From Chloroflexi bacterium UBA5177 (GTDB lineage: Bacteria; Chloroflexota; UBA5177): a DNA stretch of 36,803 nt. The notes under the pieces are model-generated. The model did no database searches. It was not told where the DNA came from and saw only the letters and a list, made by a program, of their open reading frames with translations. The stretch's first letter is position 1; each line of letters starts with the position of its first letter. The stretch lies in NCBI GenBank assembly GCA_002413265.1, contig DHWR01000091.1, forward strand, positions 1-36,803, read 5' to 3'. Shown here piece by piece: positions 1-7,273 of the stretch. A program made the translations under genes and the position numbers.

Positions 1-375
1 ATGCAGGCGTCTATCGTGCTGCTCGGTTTCGAGCTCGTCACGACACAGACGCGAGACGTTTTTGATCAACAGACACTAACGGCGAGTGCCCACCGCATCA
101 GCGACCTTCGCAATCTCGAGCAGCTCGTGATGTCGATCCTGTGGCTAGGCTATGGCATCGTCCTGCTCGGCGCCGGGCTCTGGAGGCGAGTACGTTGGAT
201 CCGACTGGGTAGTCTCGCCATGATGACCTTCGCCATGCTGAAGATCGTCGCCTACGACCTCTCATTCCTCAACCCCGCCTACCGGAGCCTCTCCTTTATC
301 GGACTGGGCGTCGTAATGCTTGGGGCATCGTACCTATACGGCAGGTACCGAAATCTGGTATTGGAGCCCACCTAG
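1..375 (+). CDS. DUF2339 family multispanning membrane protein, C-terminal fragment
   Basis: Only the last ~124 residues are in the window; the reading frame is open at base 1, so the real start lies upstream and the ATG at position 1 is probably internal. The visible part has three hydrophobic segments (about residues 42-60, 68-84 and 95-113). It also has the pattern of a short basic turn, then KIVAYDLSFL and YRSLSFIGLG, which I recognise from the C-terminal end of DUF2339 polytopic membrane proteins. Members of that family are long proteins of unknown function in the inner membrane. The stop TAG is at 373-375. It converges on the aldo/keto reductase gene, leaving only 15 bases between the two stops. 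The family assignment rests on the C-terminal pattern alone. Confidence 0.6.
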   Translation: MQASIVLLGFELVTTQTRDVFDQQTLTASAHRISDLRNLEQLVMSILWLGYGIVLLGAGLWRRVRWIRLGSLAMMTFAMLKIVAYDLSFLNPAYRSLSFIGLGVVMLGASYLYGRYRNLVLEPT

Positions 376-390
376 CCGGCCGTGCACTAC

Positions 391-1353
391 CTAGGCCCAG
401 GCGCTGGCATCGTCAAGCGCCTGTATATCCTGGGCCGCGAGCTTTACGTCGACGCTGCCGGCCAGATCACGCCACTGTTGGACGTTGTTTGCGCTGGTAA
501 TGGGAGCCGTGATCCCGGGCCTGGCTAGCAGCCAGGCGAGCGATATCTGGGCTACCGTCGCTTCATGTGCCTTTGCGATCGAGTCCAGGAGCTCAATCAG
601 CGTGAATCCTTCTTCGCTCATGTACCGGCTCTTCACCGCCTCGGCACGGCCGGAGTCTGGCAGCGGCTGACCTCGTCGATACTTCCCGGTGAGGAAACCG
701 GCTGCCAGCGGCGAATATGGGATCACTCCGACGCCAAATTGCAGGCAGAGCGGCTCCAGGTCAGACTCGTACTCCGATCTATGAGCCAGGCTGTAGTTCG
801 GCTGCAGACTGTCGAAGCGAGCCACACCGTTGGCATCGCTGACCCACAGCGCTTGCATGAGCCGCCAGGCTTTGTAATTTGACGCCCCAACGTACCTCGT
901 CAGACCTGATTGAAGGACGGTGTCGAAGGCATCAAGGGTTTCCTCCAGCTGGACTTCTGGATCGTCCGAATGGACCTGGTAGAGATCCACATAGTCGACT
1001 TGCAATCTGCGCAGTGATGCCTCGATGGCTTCAAGAATGTGCTTGCGCGAGAGACCGGCATCATTTGCGCCATCACCCATGCGGCCGCGGACTTTTGTCG
1101 CCAGCACGATCTGATCCCGATTACCTCGGGCCTTCATCCAGCGGCCGATGATCTCCTCGGCCACGCCGCCGGGGTTTCCCTCGAACCAGCTCGTATACAC
1201 GTCTGCGGTATCGATGAAGTTGCCGCCGTCCTCCACGAAAGCGTCGAGCGCCTCAAACGCGTGCTGCTCGTCCGTCGTCCATCCGAACTGCATGGTTCCC
1301 ATGCAGAGCTCAGATACTTTGAGGCCGGTGCGGCCCAAATTGCGATATTGCAT
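391..1353 (-). CDS. Aldo/keto reductase
   Basis: A 320-residue NAD(P)H-dependent oxidoreductase with the (beta/alpha)8 barrel typical of aldo/keto reductases. The catalytic tetrad is visible: Asp48 and Tyr53 in [11 protein letters not shown], Lys87 in LATKVRG and His128 in YQVHSDD. The N-terminus [20 protein letters not shown] and the late [14 protein letters not shown] segment are family hallmarks. The chosen ATG (1351-1353) is preceded by GGAGGGAGAAGCGAGTG, a good ribosome site. An in-frame extension to 1410 adds 19 residues without similarity and would run into a palindromic repeat, so it is less likely. The gene is divergent from the response regulator at 1497. The physiological substrate cannot be read from the sequence; it is most like the YajO/Tas-type subgroup acting on aldehydes or sugars. 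Confidence 0.9.
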   Translation of the reverse strand: MQYRNLGRTGLKVSELCMGTMQFGWTTDEQHAFEALDAFVEDGGNFIDTADVYTSWFEGNPGGVAEEIIGRWMKARGNRDQIVLATKVRGRMGDGANDAGLSRKHILEAIEASLRRLQVDYVDLYQVHSDDPEVQLEETLDAFDTVLQSGLTRYVGASNYKAWRLMQALWVSDANGVARFDSLQPNYSLAHRSEYESDLEPLCLQFGVGVIPYSPLAAGFLTGKYRRGQPLPDSGRAEAVKSRYMSEEGFTLIELLDSIAKAHEATVAQISLAWLLARPGITAPITSANNVQQWRDLAGSVDVKLAAQDIQALDDASAWA

Positions 1354-1406
1354 CACTCGCTTCTCCCTCCGGATTGTGGCACTGCGGGCAGGCCTTTCTT
1401 GGTGAT

Positions 1407-1430
1407 GCACCCCGAGAGGGGCGCGGCTAC
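1407..1430. repeat. REP-like palindromic element, copy 1
   Basis: GCACCCC, a four-base loop, then GGGGCGC followed by GGCTAC. The element lies between the divergent aldo/keto reductase and response regulator genes. It matches the element at 26778-26800 at 21 of 24 positions. The stem has one mismatch here and is perfect in the other copy. Confidence 0.5.
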
Positions 1431-1496
1431 AAGTGGGATCTTTTCGAGATGTCTTTTCATCCTATCCCGTAACAGCCTGTGTAAGATTGGTCCAAT

Positions 1497-2183
1497 ATGA
1501 ACGGAAGAGATCAGGTCATCCGCGTCGCGCTCGCGGATAGAGAAAGTCTCCTGGCACACGCCCTCTCTCACCTGGTCGAAGCCGAAGCCGACATGATCGT
1601 TAGCGGCATCTACAACGACGGAGAGTCTCTCCTCAACGGGCTAGGCAAGTCTAAGGCCGAGATCGTCCTCATGGACCCCATGGGGCTCACCTCGATGGGG
1701 ATGGAGATCGTGCGGCAGGTGCTCGGTAGCTACCCGGAGGCTCACATCGTGATCCTGACGGCAAACCAGCAGGAGCAACAGCTCTTCGCCGCGGTTCGCG
1801 CGGGCGCCCGCGGCTACCTCTCGAAGAGTGCAGATATTTCGGAGGTCCTGGACGCGATTCGCGCCGTGGCATATGGAGAAGCGCTGATCAGCCCCGAGCT
1901 CGCGGTGCGGCTACTCGACGAGTTCGCAAGGCTCTCGCAGCTGGAAACCGGTCTGACCGCGAGGGAGCGAGACATCCTCAACGCGATCGTCCGCGGAGAC
2001 AGCAACCGCGAGATCGCGCACAAGCTCAGCCTTTCCGAGAAGACGGTGAAGAACTACGTCAGCGAGATTCTGAGCAAGCTCGGAGTGAGGGATCGCACCG
2101 AGGCTGCCGTGTACGCCTTACAGATGGGTCTGGTCACCGAAGGCGACTGGCGCATGTCCATGTCGCGAAGAAGAGAGTCCTAG
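1497..2183 (+). CDS. NarL/FixJ-type response regulator (receiver + LuxR HTH)
   Basis: A 228-residue cytoplasmic transcription regulator. The receiver domain (about residues 7-125) has Asp14 in VALADRE, the likely phospho-acceptor Asp60 in IVLMDPMG, Thr88 in ILTANQ and Lys110 in YLSKSAD. The acidic pocket therefore looks functional, although the usual second acidic residue next to Asp14 is replaced by Arg. The C-terminal LuxR helix-turn-helix (about 150-215) has LTARERDILNAIVRG, SNREIAHKLSLSEKTVKNYV and ILSKLGVRDRTEA. No histidine kinase is adjacent, so the partner is unknown; the nearest kinase is at 11991. It is divergent from the aldo/keto reductase gene, with about 140 bases between them that hold the palindromic repeat and presumably the promoters of both. 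Confidence 0.9.
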   Translation: MNGRDQVIRVALADRESLLAHALSHLVEAEADMIVSGIYNDGESLLNGLGKSKAEIVLMDPMGLTSMGMEIVRQVLGSYPEAHIVILTANQQEQQLFAAVRAGARGYLSKSADISEVLDAIRAVAYGEALISPELAVRLLDEFARLSQLETGLTARERDILNAIVRGDSNREIAHKLSLSEKTVKNYVSEILSKLGVRDRTEAAVYALQMGLVTEGDWRMSMSRRRES

Positions 2184-2302
2184 CTCTCGACGACGCTGCC
2201 TGCTCGTTCTCTTGCATCGCTCTTCCAATGCATGCACAATAGAAACCCTCCCACCTCGAAACCGGCGCTTGACGCCACACATTTTCAGGTGCGGAGTTTT
2301 TC

Positions 2303-2812
2303 ATGTCCATCGCGATCCTCTTTGTCCTTCTTTTTGTAATCGCCGTCTACTGGTTCATCACGCAGATCATGCCGGAGCGGCAACGCCTCTCCCTCCTCCG
2401 CCCTGGGCTTGCCGATGGCTTGCTGGAGAAAATCAACGACCGGCGACACGAGCGGGGATTGCCGATGCTCGAGATCGACGACAGTCTCATGGCGGTGGCC
2501 GAGACCAAGGCTACCCACCAGTTGATGACGGGTCTCGACGACGAGGGGTGGGAGTATCCAAGCGAATACGCCGAGATCTTCGGAAAGAGCTTGCTGATGG
2601 AGGCCCTGGTGGCAGGGCCCTCCACAGCCATGCCCGATCGATTGCTGCGACAACGAGAGATTTTCGACGGCGAGTGGGTGAGATGCGGCATCGGAGTGGC
2701 CGGCGGAGCCTCGAATCAGGTCGTCGTGGCCCTGATTCTCTGTAGAGAGTCCTGGGAGCCGCTGGCGTCCGCCAGACATCGATCGCTGCTGCAGCGCCTC
2801 GTCAGGATGTAG
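2303..2812 (+). CDS. Membrane-anchored CAP/SCP-like domain protein
   Basis: A 169-residue protein with one N-terminal hydrophobic helix (about residues 2-21) and a single extracytoplasmic domain. The pattern INDRRHERGLPMLEIDD, then LMAVAETKATHQLMTG, then a late WVRCGIGVAGGASNQVVVALILC strand follows the layout of CAP (SCP/PR-1/CRISP) domains. In these, N.xR...G...L..D..L...A start motifs precede a terminal hydrophobic strand. The His and Glu residues of the classical CAP cavity are not all obvious, so this is a divergent member. The ATG at 2303 follows GGAG with seven bases of spacing. Its 3' end overlaps the convergent cytochrome b gene by 11 bases. Function in bacteria of this type is largely unknown; a cell-surface role is inferred from the anchor. 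Confidence 0.55.
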   Translation: MSIAILFVLLFVIAVYWFITQIMPERQRLSLLRPGLADGLLEKINDRRHERGLPMLEIDDSLMAVAETKATHQLMTGLDDEGWEYPSEYAEIFGKSLLMEALVAGPSTAMPDRLLRQREIFDGEWVRCGIGVAGGASNQVVVALILCRESWEPLASARHRSLLQRLVRM

Positions 2813-3770
2813 TCAGCTTCCTCAGCTGATCTACCGCAAGAAAGGCGAGCATGAGCACCAATACGTATGCGAGCGCCGGCCAGTCGCCGACTTGCACGCC
2901 CGTCTTCGGCGAAACGGACGCTACGCCGGGCCAGGCAGTGACGTCGTATAGCCTCCCTGTGACCTTGTCCGTGGTGTTCGCGCCTATGGCGAAGAAGATG
3001 AATCGACTGAGAAAAAGTGAGATGGCCGAGCCCAGCACGATCTGCATCCCTGTTCGAATCGCGTCGTAGCGTGGAGCAGGCCGTGTCGCTCCGAGTGACG
3101 CGAGCCATTTGGGATGATGCTCGCGAGCCCAGTCGGAGTTGACCCAACCCTGGGTGATCGCACGGAAGGAGTGACGCGTCTTCGGATAGGCGGTCGCCAA
3201 GTAGAGGTGGCCCAGAAACGCGGCCAGCGCAACGTATGCGAGCAGTGTGTGTATGGTATTGGACTGGCTCACGACCTCGCTCGGGAATCGACGGTTCTGC
3301 CAAAGGACGAAGCCCGTCACGACGAAGGTCAGCGTCGACCAGGCGACAAAAATGGCGTTGAGCTTCTGGCCGGCATTGAACCTGCCCTGCGGCGGAGTCT
3401 GGATCCCAAACAACCTGAGAAGGGGAAAGGGGATCAGCCAGCGTACGTCATCCGGATCCCAGGCATCGATGTCCGCGACATCTCGTCCCAAACTCTTTCG
3501 ATCCCCGGCTAATGCGACTACCGCGGGTCCGAAAGCGAAGAAAAACGCGGCAGTGAGATGGAACTCTCGCATCAGCTCGCGATGCCCGATGGAGCTCTCC
3601 AACTGCGGCAGGGCCAGCACAAATCCGGTGATAAGCAGCACCAGGAAGCCGGCCGCCTGTACCCAATGCACGCCCCGTTCGGTTCTCGTGAAGCGCGGTA
3701 CCCTGCCGGCGGGGAATGGGTCGAGGACGCTTCGAGTAGGGGCGTCGAGTACGTGAGTTTCCGCTGTCAC
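2802..3770 (-). CDS. Cytochrome b561/formate dehydrogenase gamma-type membrane subunit
   Basis: A 322-residue polytopic membrane protein. Helices near residues 36-54, 69-88, 136-155 and 174-194 form the diheme four-helix core. Candidate heme ligands are His35 (VHWVQAAGF), His71 (FHLTAAFFF), His174 (IHTLLAY) and His188 (LGHLYLAT). This is the pattern of prokaryotic cytochrome b561 and the FdnI/FdoI gamma subunit. Two extra hydrophobic segments near 225-250 and 298-317 extend the C-terminus beyond the core. It lies 15 bases upstream of the stop of... the downstream order is reversed here: on the minus strand the molybdopterin gene (start 4481) is transcribed first and this gene follows 15 bases after it. 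The pair resembles MsrPQ- or sulfite-dehydrogenase-like modules, in which a membrane b-type cytochrome exchanges electrons between quinone and the Mo subunit. The substrate is not determined. The stop overlaps the CAP gene by 11 bases. Confidence 0.8.
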   Translation of the reverse strand: MTAETHVLDAPTRSVLDPFPAGRVPRFTRTERGVHWVQAAGFLVLLITGFVLALPQLESSIGHRELMREFHLTAAFFFAFGPAVVALAGDRKSLGRDVADIDAWDPDDVRWLIPFPLLRLFGIQTPPQGRFNAGQKLNAIFVAWSTLTFVVTGFVLWQNRRFPSEVVSQSNTIHTLLAYVALAAFLGHLYLATAYPKTRHSFRAITQGWVNSDWAREHHPKWLASLGATRPAPRYDAIRTGMQIVLGSAISLFLSRFIFFAIGANTTDKVTGRLYDVTAWPGVASVSPKTGVQVGDWPALAYVLVLMLAFLAVDQLRKLTTS

Positions 3771-3785
3771 TCGGGGCCTCGAGCC

Positions 3786-4481
3786 CTAGTTGCTGCGGCC
3801 GATGTAAGCGTCGCGATCGTACCCGTTCATTTCCCAGTAGCCATCGATGGGCTTATCGATCAGCTCGACGCGGTTCACCCACTTCGCGAACTTGTAGCCG
3901 TACATCCCCGGGACCACCAGACGAAGTGGCGCACCCTGTGCTTGCGAGAGCGGCTTATCCATAAGCTTGTAGGCGAGCAAGACATCGCTTTCGCGGGCCT
4001 GCGCCATGGTTAGGCTTTCGGTGTAGACGCCGTCGAATGAGTAAAACTTCACCGCCCCGGCATTCGAGTGCGGCTTAACCATGTCGAGAATGTGCGAAAG
4101 TCGCACCCCGGTCCACGTCGCATCCGGCACCGTCCAGCCGGTAACGCATTGATAAAAGCGCTTTTCCCGCACGGCCGGCAGGCGAAGGATGTCGGCCATG
4201 CTGAGGTTCAGTGAGCCTTGCGCCAGCCCGTCTACGCGCAACCGATATGAGTCCGGATGAAATGCTGGGTAGCCGCGGACAACTGTGTATATGGTGAAGC
4301 CGTTGGCTGAAGCGGCACCCGGAGCGAAATTGAAGCTCGGAACCGAATGCTTACCTAGAAAGATTGCTGCAGCGCTCAGCCCGCTCAGGCCAAGAAATGC
4401 AGCACGGCCGACTCTAAATACCGGCCTGTAGGGTTCTGGAATACGTCTCTGTTGTTGCGACGCGTCGGCGTCTGTGGTCAT
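3786..4481 (-). CDS. Sulfite-oxidase-fold molybdopterin-dependent oxidoreductase
   Basis: A 231-residue protein with the Oxidored_molyb (SUOX/YedY) fold. RVDGLAQGSLNLSMADI leads into FYQCVTGWTVPDATWTGV, where Cys112 is the expected molybdenum ligand. This is followed by the LRLVVPGMYGYKFAKWVNRVEL motif typical of the family. An N-terminal helix (about residues 26-43) could be a signal or anchor. It sits where a Tat signal would be expected, but reads RVGRAAFLG, with no adjacent Arg-Arg pair. Whether it is exported by Tat is therefore unclear; a cofactor-loaded enzyme would normally need it. There is no C-terminal dimerisation domain of eukaryotic sulfite oxidase. It is the first gene of a two-gene unit with the cytochrome b gene 15 bases downstream. 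A GAGG sits just before its ATG. The reaction could be sulfite oxidation or sulfoxide reduction; the sequence does not decide. Confidence 0.82.
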   Translation of the reverse strand: MTTDADASQQQRRIPEPYRPVFRVGRAAFLGLSGLSAAAIFLGKHSVPSFNFAPGAASANGFTIYTVVRGYPAFHPDSYRLRVDGLAQGSLNLSMADILRLPAVREKRFYQCVTGWTVPDATWTGVRLSHILDMVKPHSNAGAVKFYSFDGVYTESLTMAQARESDVLLAYKLMDKPLSQAQGAPLRLVVPGMYGYKFAKWVNRVELIDKPIDGYWEMNGYDRDAYIGRSN

Positions 4482-4592
4482 GTCCGCACCTCGTCTCGGC
4501 TCTTCCGAGACACCTCTCTATAGGTACAGTACGTCCCCAGGGTTACATGCAGGTTAAGAGCATTACAGAAGTATTGCGAATACACCGAGCAT

Positions 4593-5099
4593 TCAGTCGC
4601 CCACCGAACCGTCGATAGATTGACGGAGCAAGTCCGCGTGGCCGTTGTGTCGAGCGTATTCCTCGATCATGTGAACCAATATCCAGCGCAGAGACACGGT
4701 TTCTCCACGTCTCGTCGTACCTGTCACGTCGAGAGATGAAGCCCCCGCGCTTCTGCTGCGTGATTCGGCACACGCCGCGCGCCATGTTTGAAAACCTTCT
4801 TCGGGATCAGCATCGTCCACATTGTCGAAATCCCCATCCGGATCGGCGTCGGAGTAGTACAGGGGTTTCACTTCTTCCCCGGCCAACACTCTACTGAACC
4901 AATTTCGCTCGACTTCCGCCATATGCCTAACGAGCCCGAGCAGGGATAGCGTCGACGGCGGCACCGCTCGTCGTCGCAGCTCCTCGGTCGAGAGCCCTTC
5001 GCACTTCAAGTCCAGCGTTGCCCGGTGGTAGTCAAGCCACGATTCCAACATTTCGCGTTCGCCGGCGATAGCCGGAGGGTCGATTCTGGTCACTGGCAT
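4593..5099 (-). CDS. DinB family protein (DUF664-type)
   Basis: A 168-residue protein of the DinB/YfiT four-helix-bundle superfamily, which binds a metal ion and in actinobacteria includes thiol-dependent (mycothiol or bacillithiol) transferases. The three candidate metal ligands are the His residues in VRHMAEVERNWF and in HMIEEYARHNGHADLLR. The closing HNGHADLLRQSIDG is a signature of the DUF664 subgroup. The start ATG follows the stop of the redoxin gene with one base between them, so the two are almost certainly co-translated. This places it third in an operon after two thioredoxin-fold genes, consistent with a thiol-redox or detoxification role, though the actual substrate is unknown. Confidence 0.85.
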   Translation of the reverse strand: MPVTRIDPPAIAGEREMLESWLDYHRATLDLKCEGLSTEELRRRAVPPSTLSLLGLVRHMAEVERNWFSRVLAGEEVKPLYYSDADPDGDFDNVDDADPEEGFQTWRAACAESRSRSAGASSLDVTGTTRRGETVSLRWILVHMIEEYARHNGHADLLRQSIDGSVGD

Positions 5100-5100
5100 C

Positions 5101-5658
5101 TCACTGCCCTTCCGACTTTGACTTGATGACGCAGCCGATAGGCTTGGTTTCAGGTACCCGCACCTTTTGCTGGTTCAAAAGCGCTTCCAGCGCCTCCCGC
5201 AGGTACTCTTCGCGACCCTCGGACTCCTCCCAATCACTGTCAATCGCGCCGTGATATCGGAGGATCTTTTCGGCGTCGAATAGAAAGACTTCCGGCGTCC
5301 TGGTCGCTCCGAAAGCTCTCGCCACCGAGCCGTCCTCGTCATAGAGATACGGAAATGGGTAGTCCTGCTCTGTCGCACGACGACCCATCGCTTCGAAGCT
5401 GTCCTTCGGCAACCTTTCGACATCATTCGAGCTAATCGCCGCGAACCGTACGCTTCGCTTCTCGTACTCCCGCGCAGTGTGCACGAGCCGCTCTTCCCAT
5501 GCGGACACGTATGGGCAATGGTTGGCAAGGAACACGATCGCCAATGCCCGAGCGTCGTCGAAGGAGTCCGACGCGTAGGTTCGTCCATCGGTGCCAGGGA
5601 GTGTAAAGTTCGGAGCAGAATCGCCGACGGCGAGCGTGGCGAGTTCAGGCGCAGTCAT
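5101..5658 (-). CDS. AhpC/TSA-like thioredoxin-fold protein with NHCPYV motif
   Basis: A 185-residue cytoplasmic redoxin of the AhpC/TSA-thioredoxin clan. VGDSAPNFTLPGTDG opens the fold, and IVFLANHCPYVSAWEERL carries the single active-site cysteine (Cys48). The end has a second conserved cysteine in KPIGCVIK (Cys176), which could act as the resolving residue. The FAAISSNDVERLPKDSFEAM and GATRTPEVFLFDAEKILRYHGAIDSD segments match the NHCPYV subfamily, often annotated as thioredoxin or peroxiredoxin-like. AAAGGAGGACGC immediately precedes the ATG at 5658, favouring it over the ATG at 5676 that abuts the upstream gene's stop. It is the middle gene of a three-gene operon. No biochemical role is established for this subfamily that I can name. 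Confidence 0.85.
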   Translation of the reverse strand: MTAPELATLAVGDSAPNFTLPGTDGRTYASDSFDDARALAIVFLANHCPYVSAWEERLVHTAREYEKRSVRFAAISSNDVERLPKDSFEAMGRRATEQDYPFPYLYDEDGSVARAFGATRTPEVFLFDAEKILRYHGAIDSDWEESEGREEYLREALEALLNQQKVRVPETKPIGCVIKSKSEGQ

Positions 5659-5676
5659 GCGTCCTCCTTTGCTCAT

Positions 5677-6048
5677 TCAAGAGTTTCGCGCGGCATCCAC
5701 CGCTCGAACAATCAGCTCCCTAGGCGGCAGCGGTGAGATCTTGCCCCCGCTGTCTCGGTAGGCTCGGCACGTGAGACCGACAACCGCGTCGTCCACGTCG
5801 GGCTCGATGTCGACGCCATTGACCCGGATGGTCGGTGAACCGGGGAACATGAGCTGTTCGGCCTCCTCGTCGGTTTCGATCTCGACTATCCGCACAGTGT
5901 CTGGCAATGAGGCGTCTCTGAGGACCTGACGAAGAAGTTCGAGCGCTCGCTCGTGAGACGGACAGTCCTCCCAGTAAAGGAACTCAATATCCATTACCTT
6001 GCCTTGCCTCAGTGAAGAGGCGACTTCAAGCGTTGCTGCATCTGACAT
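5677..6048 (-). CDS. Small thioredoxin-like protein (glutaredoxin/MerB-associated type)
   Basis: A 123-residue thioredoxin-fold protein. IEFLYWEDCPSHERALELL forms the first strand and helix with Cys29 where a CxxC would lie, but the second cysteine is replaced by His. FPGSPTIRVNGVDIEP contains the cis-Pro loop, and a further cysteine (Cys94) sits in GLTCRAYR. I know this layout from small proteins found near mercury-resistance and redox genes, but a mercury link here is not supported by neighbours. The start is uncertain. The ATG at 6048 has GGAGG twelve bases upstream; an internal ATG at 5994, which begins exactly at the conserved MDIEFLYWEDCP, has AAGGCAAGG upstream. It is the promoter-proximal gene of the operon with the redoxin and DinB genes. 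Confidence 0.75.
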   Translation of the reverse strand: MSDAATLEVASSLRQGKVMDIEFLYWEDCPSHERALELLRQVLRDASLPDTVRIVEIETDEEAEQLMFPGSPTIRVNGVDIEPDVDDAVVGLTCRAYRDSGGKISPLPPRELIVRAVDAARNS

Positions 6049-6099
6049 TTGGTTGTAAGACCTCCAACCGCACTGCCTGCATTTTGTGTTCCTTGCGGC

Positions 6100-7035
6100 T
6101 CAAATTGGCGAAAGCGCCGGTTCGTTTTCCAGTCCCGCGCGTTCCTGCTGTCGAACGGAAAGCTCTTGAAGCAACAGACGGAAAGCGATGGCCGTCTTCG
6201 TCAGCCGCTTGTCCTTGTGGTGGAGCAGCAGCAGCTGACGGTGCATCTTGAGCGATGGCACGTTCGCGGCACAGAGCCGGCCGCTCGCGAGCTCCGCCTC
6301 GACACTGTACCGGGAAGCAATCGAGATGCCGAGGTTCGCAGCCACTGCCTGTTTGATGGCCTCGGTGCTTCCTAGTTGCATGGTATCAGCGGGCTCTATT
6401 CCGAGCTGCTTCAGCCGCTCTTCCATCAGCTCTTGCGTCCCGGAACCAGGCTCTCGAACCAGGAACGTTTCTCTTCGCAGCTCGCCAGGGTAGGTGATGG
6501 CCTGTGTTGCAAATCGATGGCCTGGCGACACGATAACGACGAGCTCGTCCGCCACGTAGGGCTCACCTATCAAGGAGGGATCTGCGATTGGACTGGCAAC
6601 GAGCCCGAAATCGAGCTCGTTGTTCGAAAGGCGCTCCAGCGTGTGCCGCTTGTTGCCAACTCGTAGGCTTACTTTCACGCCCGGATGTCGGTTTCGAAAC
6701 TCCCCCACTACCTCAGGCAACAGGTAAATGCCGATGGTAGCGCTTGCCCCCACCACCAGGAGGCCGCTCTGCAGCCCTTTCAGCTCTTCCACGGCCACTC
6801 GTGCTTCGGCCTCGATCAGACTCATGCGTTGAGCGTACGTGAGCAGAGTTCGTCCGGCATCCGTGAGATAGAGGCGGCGGCCCACACGTTCCAGGAGAGC
6901 AGTTCCGTACTCCTTCTCCAGCGCTTTGATATGAAAGGTCACTCCGGGCTGTGAGATCGAGAGTTCCTGGGCGGCTTTTGAGAAGCTCAGATTGGTCGCC
7001 ACCGAATGAAAGACTCTGATTCTCTGCTCTATCAT
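6100..7035 (-). CDS. LysR-type transcriptional regulator, CysL/CbbR-like
   Basis: A 311-residue LysR regulator. The N-terminal winged helix (about residues 1-65) reads IRVFHSVATNLSFSKAAQ and LSISQPGVTFHIKALEKEYG. The substrate-binding domain (about 90-295) includes GASATIGIYLLPEVVGEFRNRHPGV, LDFGLVASPIADPSL and the late LGSTEAIKQAVAANLGISIAS. That combination is typical of the CysL/CbbR/YwfK branch, which senses sulfur or carbon metabolites. Given cysK, cysC and cbs elsewhere in the window, a role in sulfur control is plausible, but none is adjacent. A TATAAT box and a short perfect palindrome lie just upstream (7076-7095), suggesting autoregulation. It is divergent from the NHLP-like small gene at 7274 and may control that too. 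Confidence 0.88.
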   Translation of the reverse strand: MIEQRIRVFHSVATNLSFSKAAQELSISQPGVTFHIKALEKEYGTALLERVGRRLYLTDAGRTLLTYAQRMSLIEAEARVAVEELKGLQSGLLVVGASATIGIYLLPEVVGEFRNRHPGVKVSLRVGNKRHTLERLSNNELDFGLVASPIADPSLIGEPYVADELVVIVSPGHRFATQAITYPGELRRETFLVREPGSGTQELMEERLKQLGIEPADTMQLGSTEAIKQAVAANLGISIASRYSVEAELASGRLCAANVPSLKMHRQLLLLHHKDKRLTKTAIAFRLLLQELSVRQQERAGLENEPALSPI

Positions 7036-7075
7036 CAGTATTCCTGAACCATTTGCTTAACAATTCCGTAGCAAC

Positions 7076-7095
7076 ATTATACAAGAATCTTCTTG
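7076..7095 (-). promoter_or_regulatory. Candidate promoter -10 and operator of the LysR gene
   Basis: On the minus strand a TATAAT hexamer (7076-7081) lies about 40 bases before the LysR ATG. The adjoining 7082-7095 is a perfect 6-2-6 palindrome, CAAGAA-TC-TTCTTG, falling between the -10 and the expected -35 position. No good -35 hexamer is seen, which would fit an activator- or repressor-controlled promoter. Autoregulation is inferred from position only. Confidence 0.35.
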
Positions 7096-7124
7096 GATTA
7101 GGTTCTCTCAGCGTTCCAATCGTC

Positions 7125-7161
7125 CGGATATCGCGGTCCTGCACGATATTCCGCGTTTTTT
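7125..7161 (+). terminator. Hairpin plus T-run in the leader of the NHLP-like gene
   Basis: CGGATATCG (7125-7133) can pair with CGATATTCCG (7144-7153, one bulge). Alternatively CGCGG (7132-7136) can pair with CCGCG (7151-7155), which directly abuts TTTTTT (7156-7161). The two pairings exclude each other. As drawn, this is an intrinsic-terminator or attenuator-like shape on the plus strand, yet no plus-strand gene ends before it. It lies 112 bases before the start of the small gene at 7274. It may be a conditional leader terminator, or it may stop stray transcription from the divergent region. Confidence 0.35.
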
Positions 7162-7273
7162 CGACATATCAATCAGGCTGTCATGTTGGTTCAACTACTT
7201 ATATTGGACTTATAGCAATTGCAACTCTAGCATGAGGTGTGAGGCGTCATTTCGTGCAGGGAGGGTGATCGTC

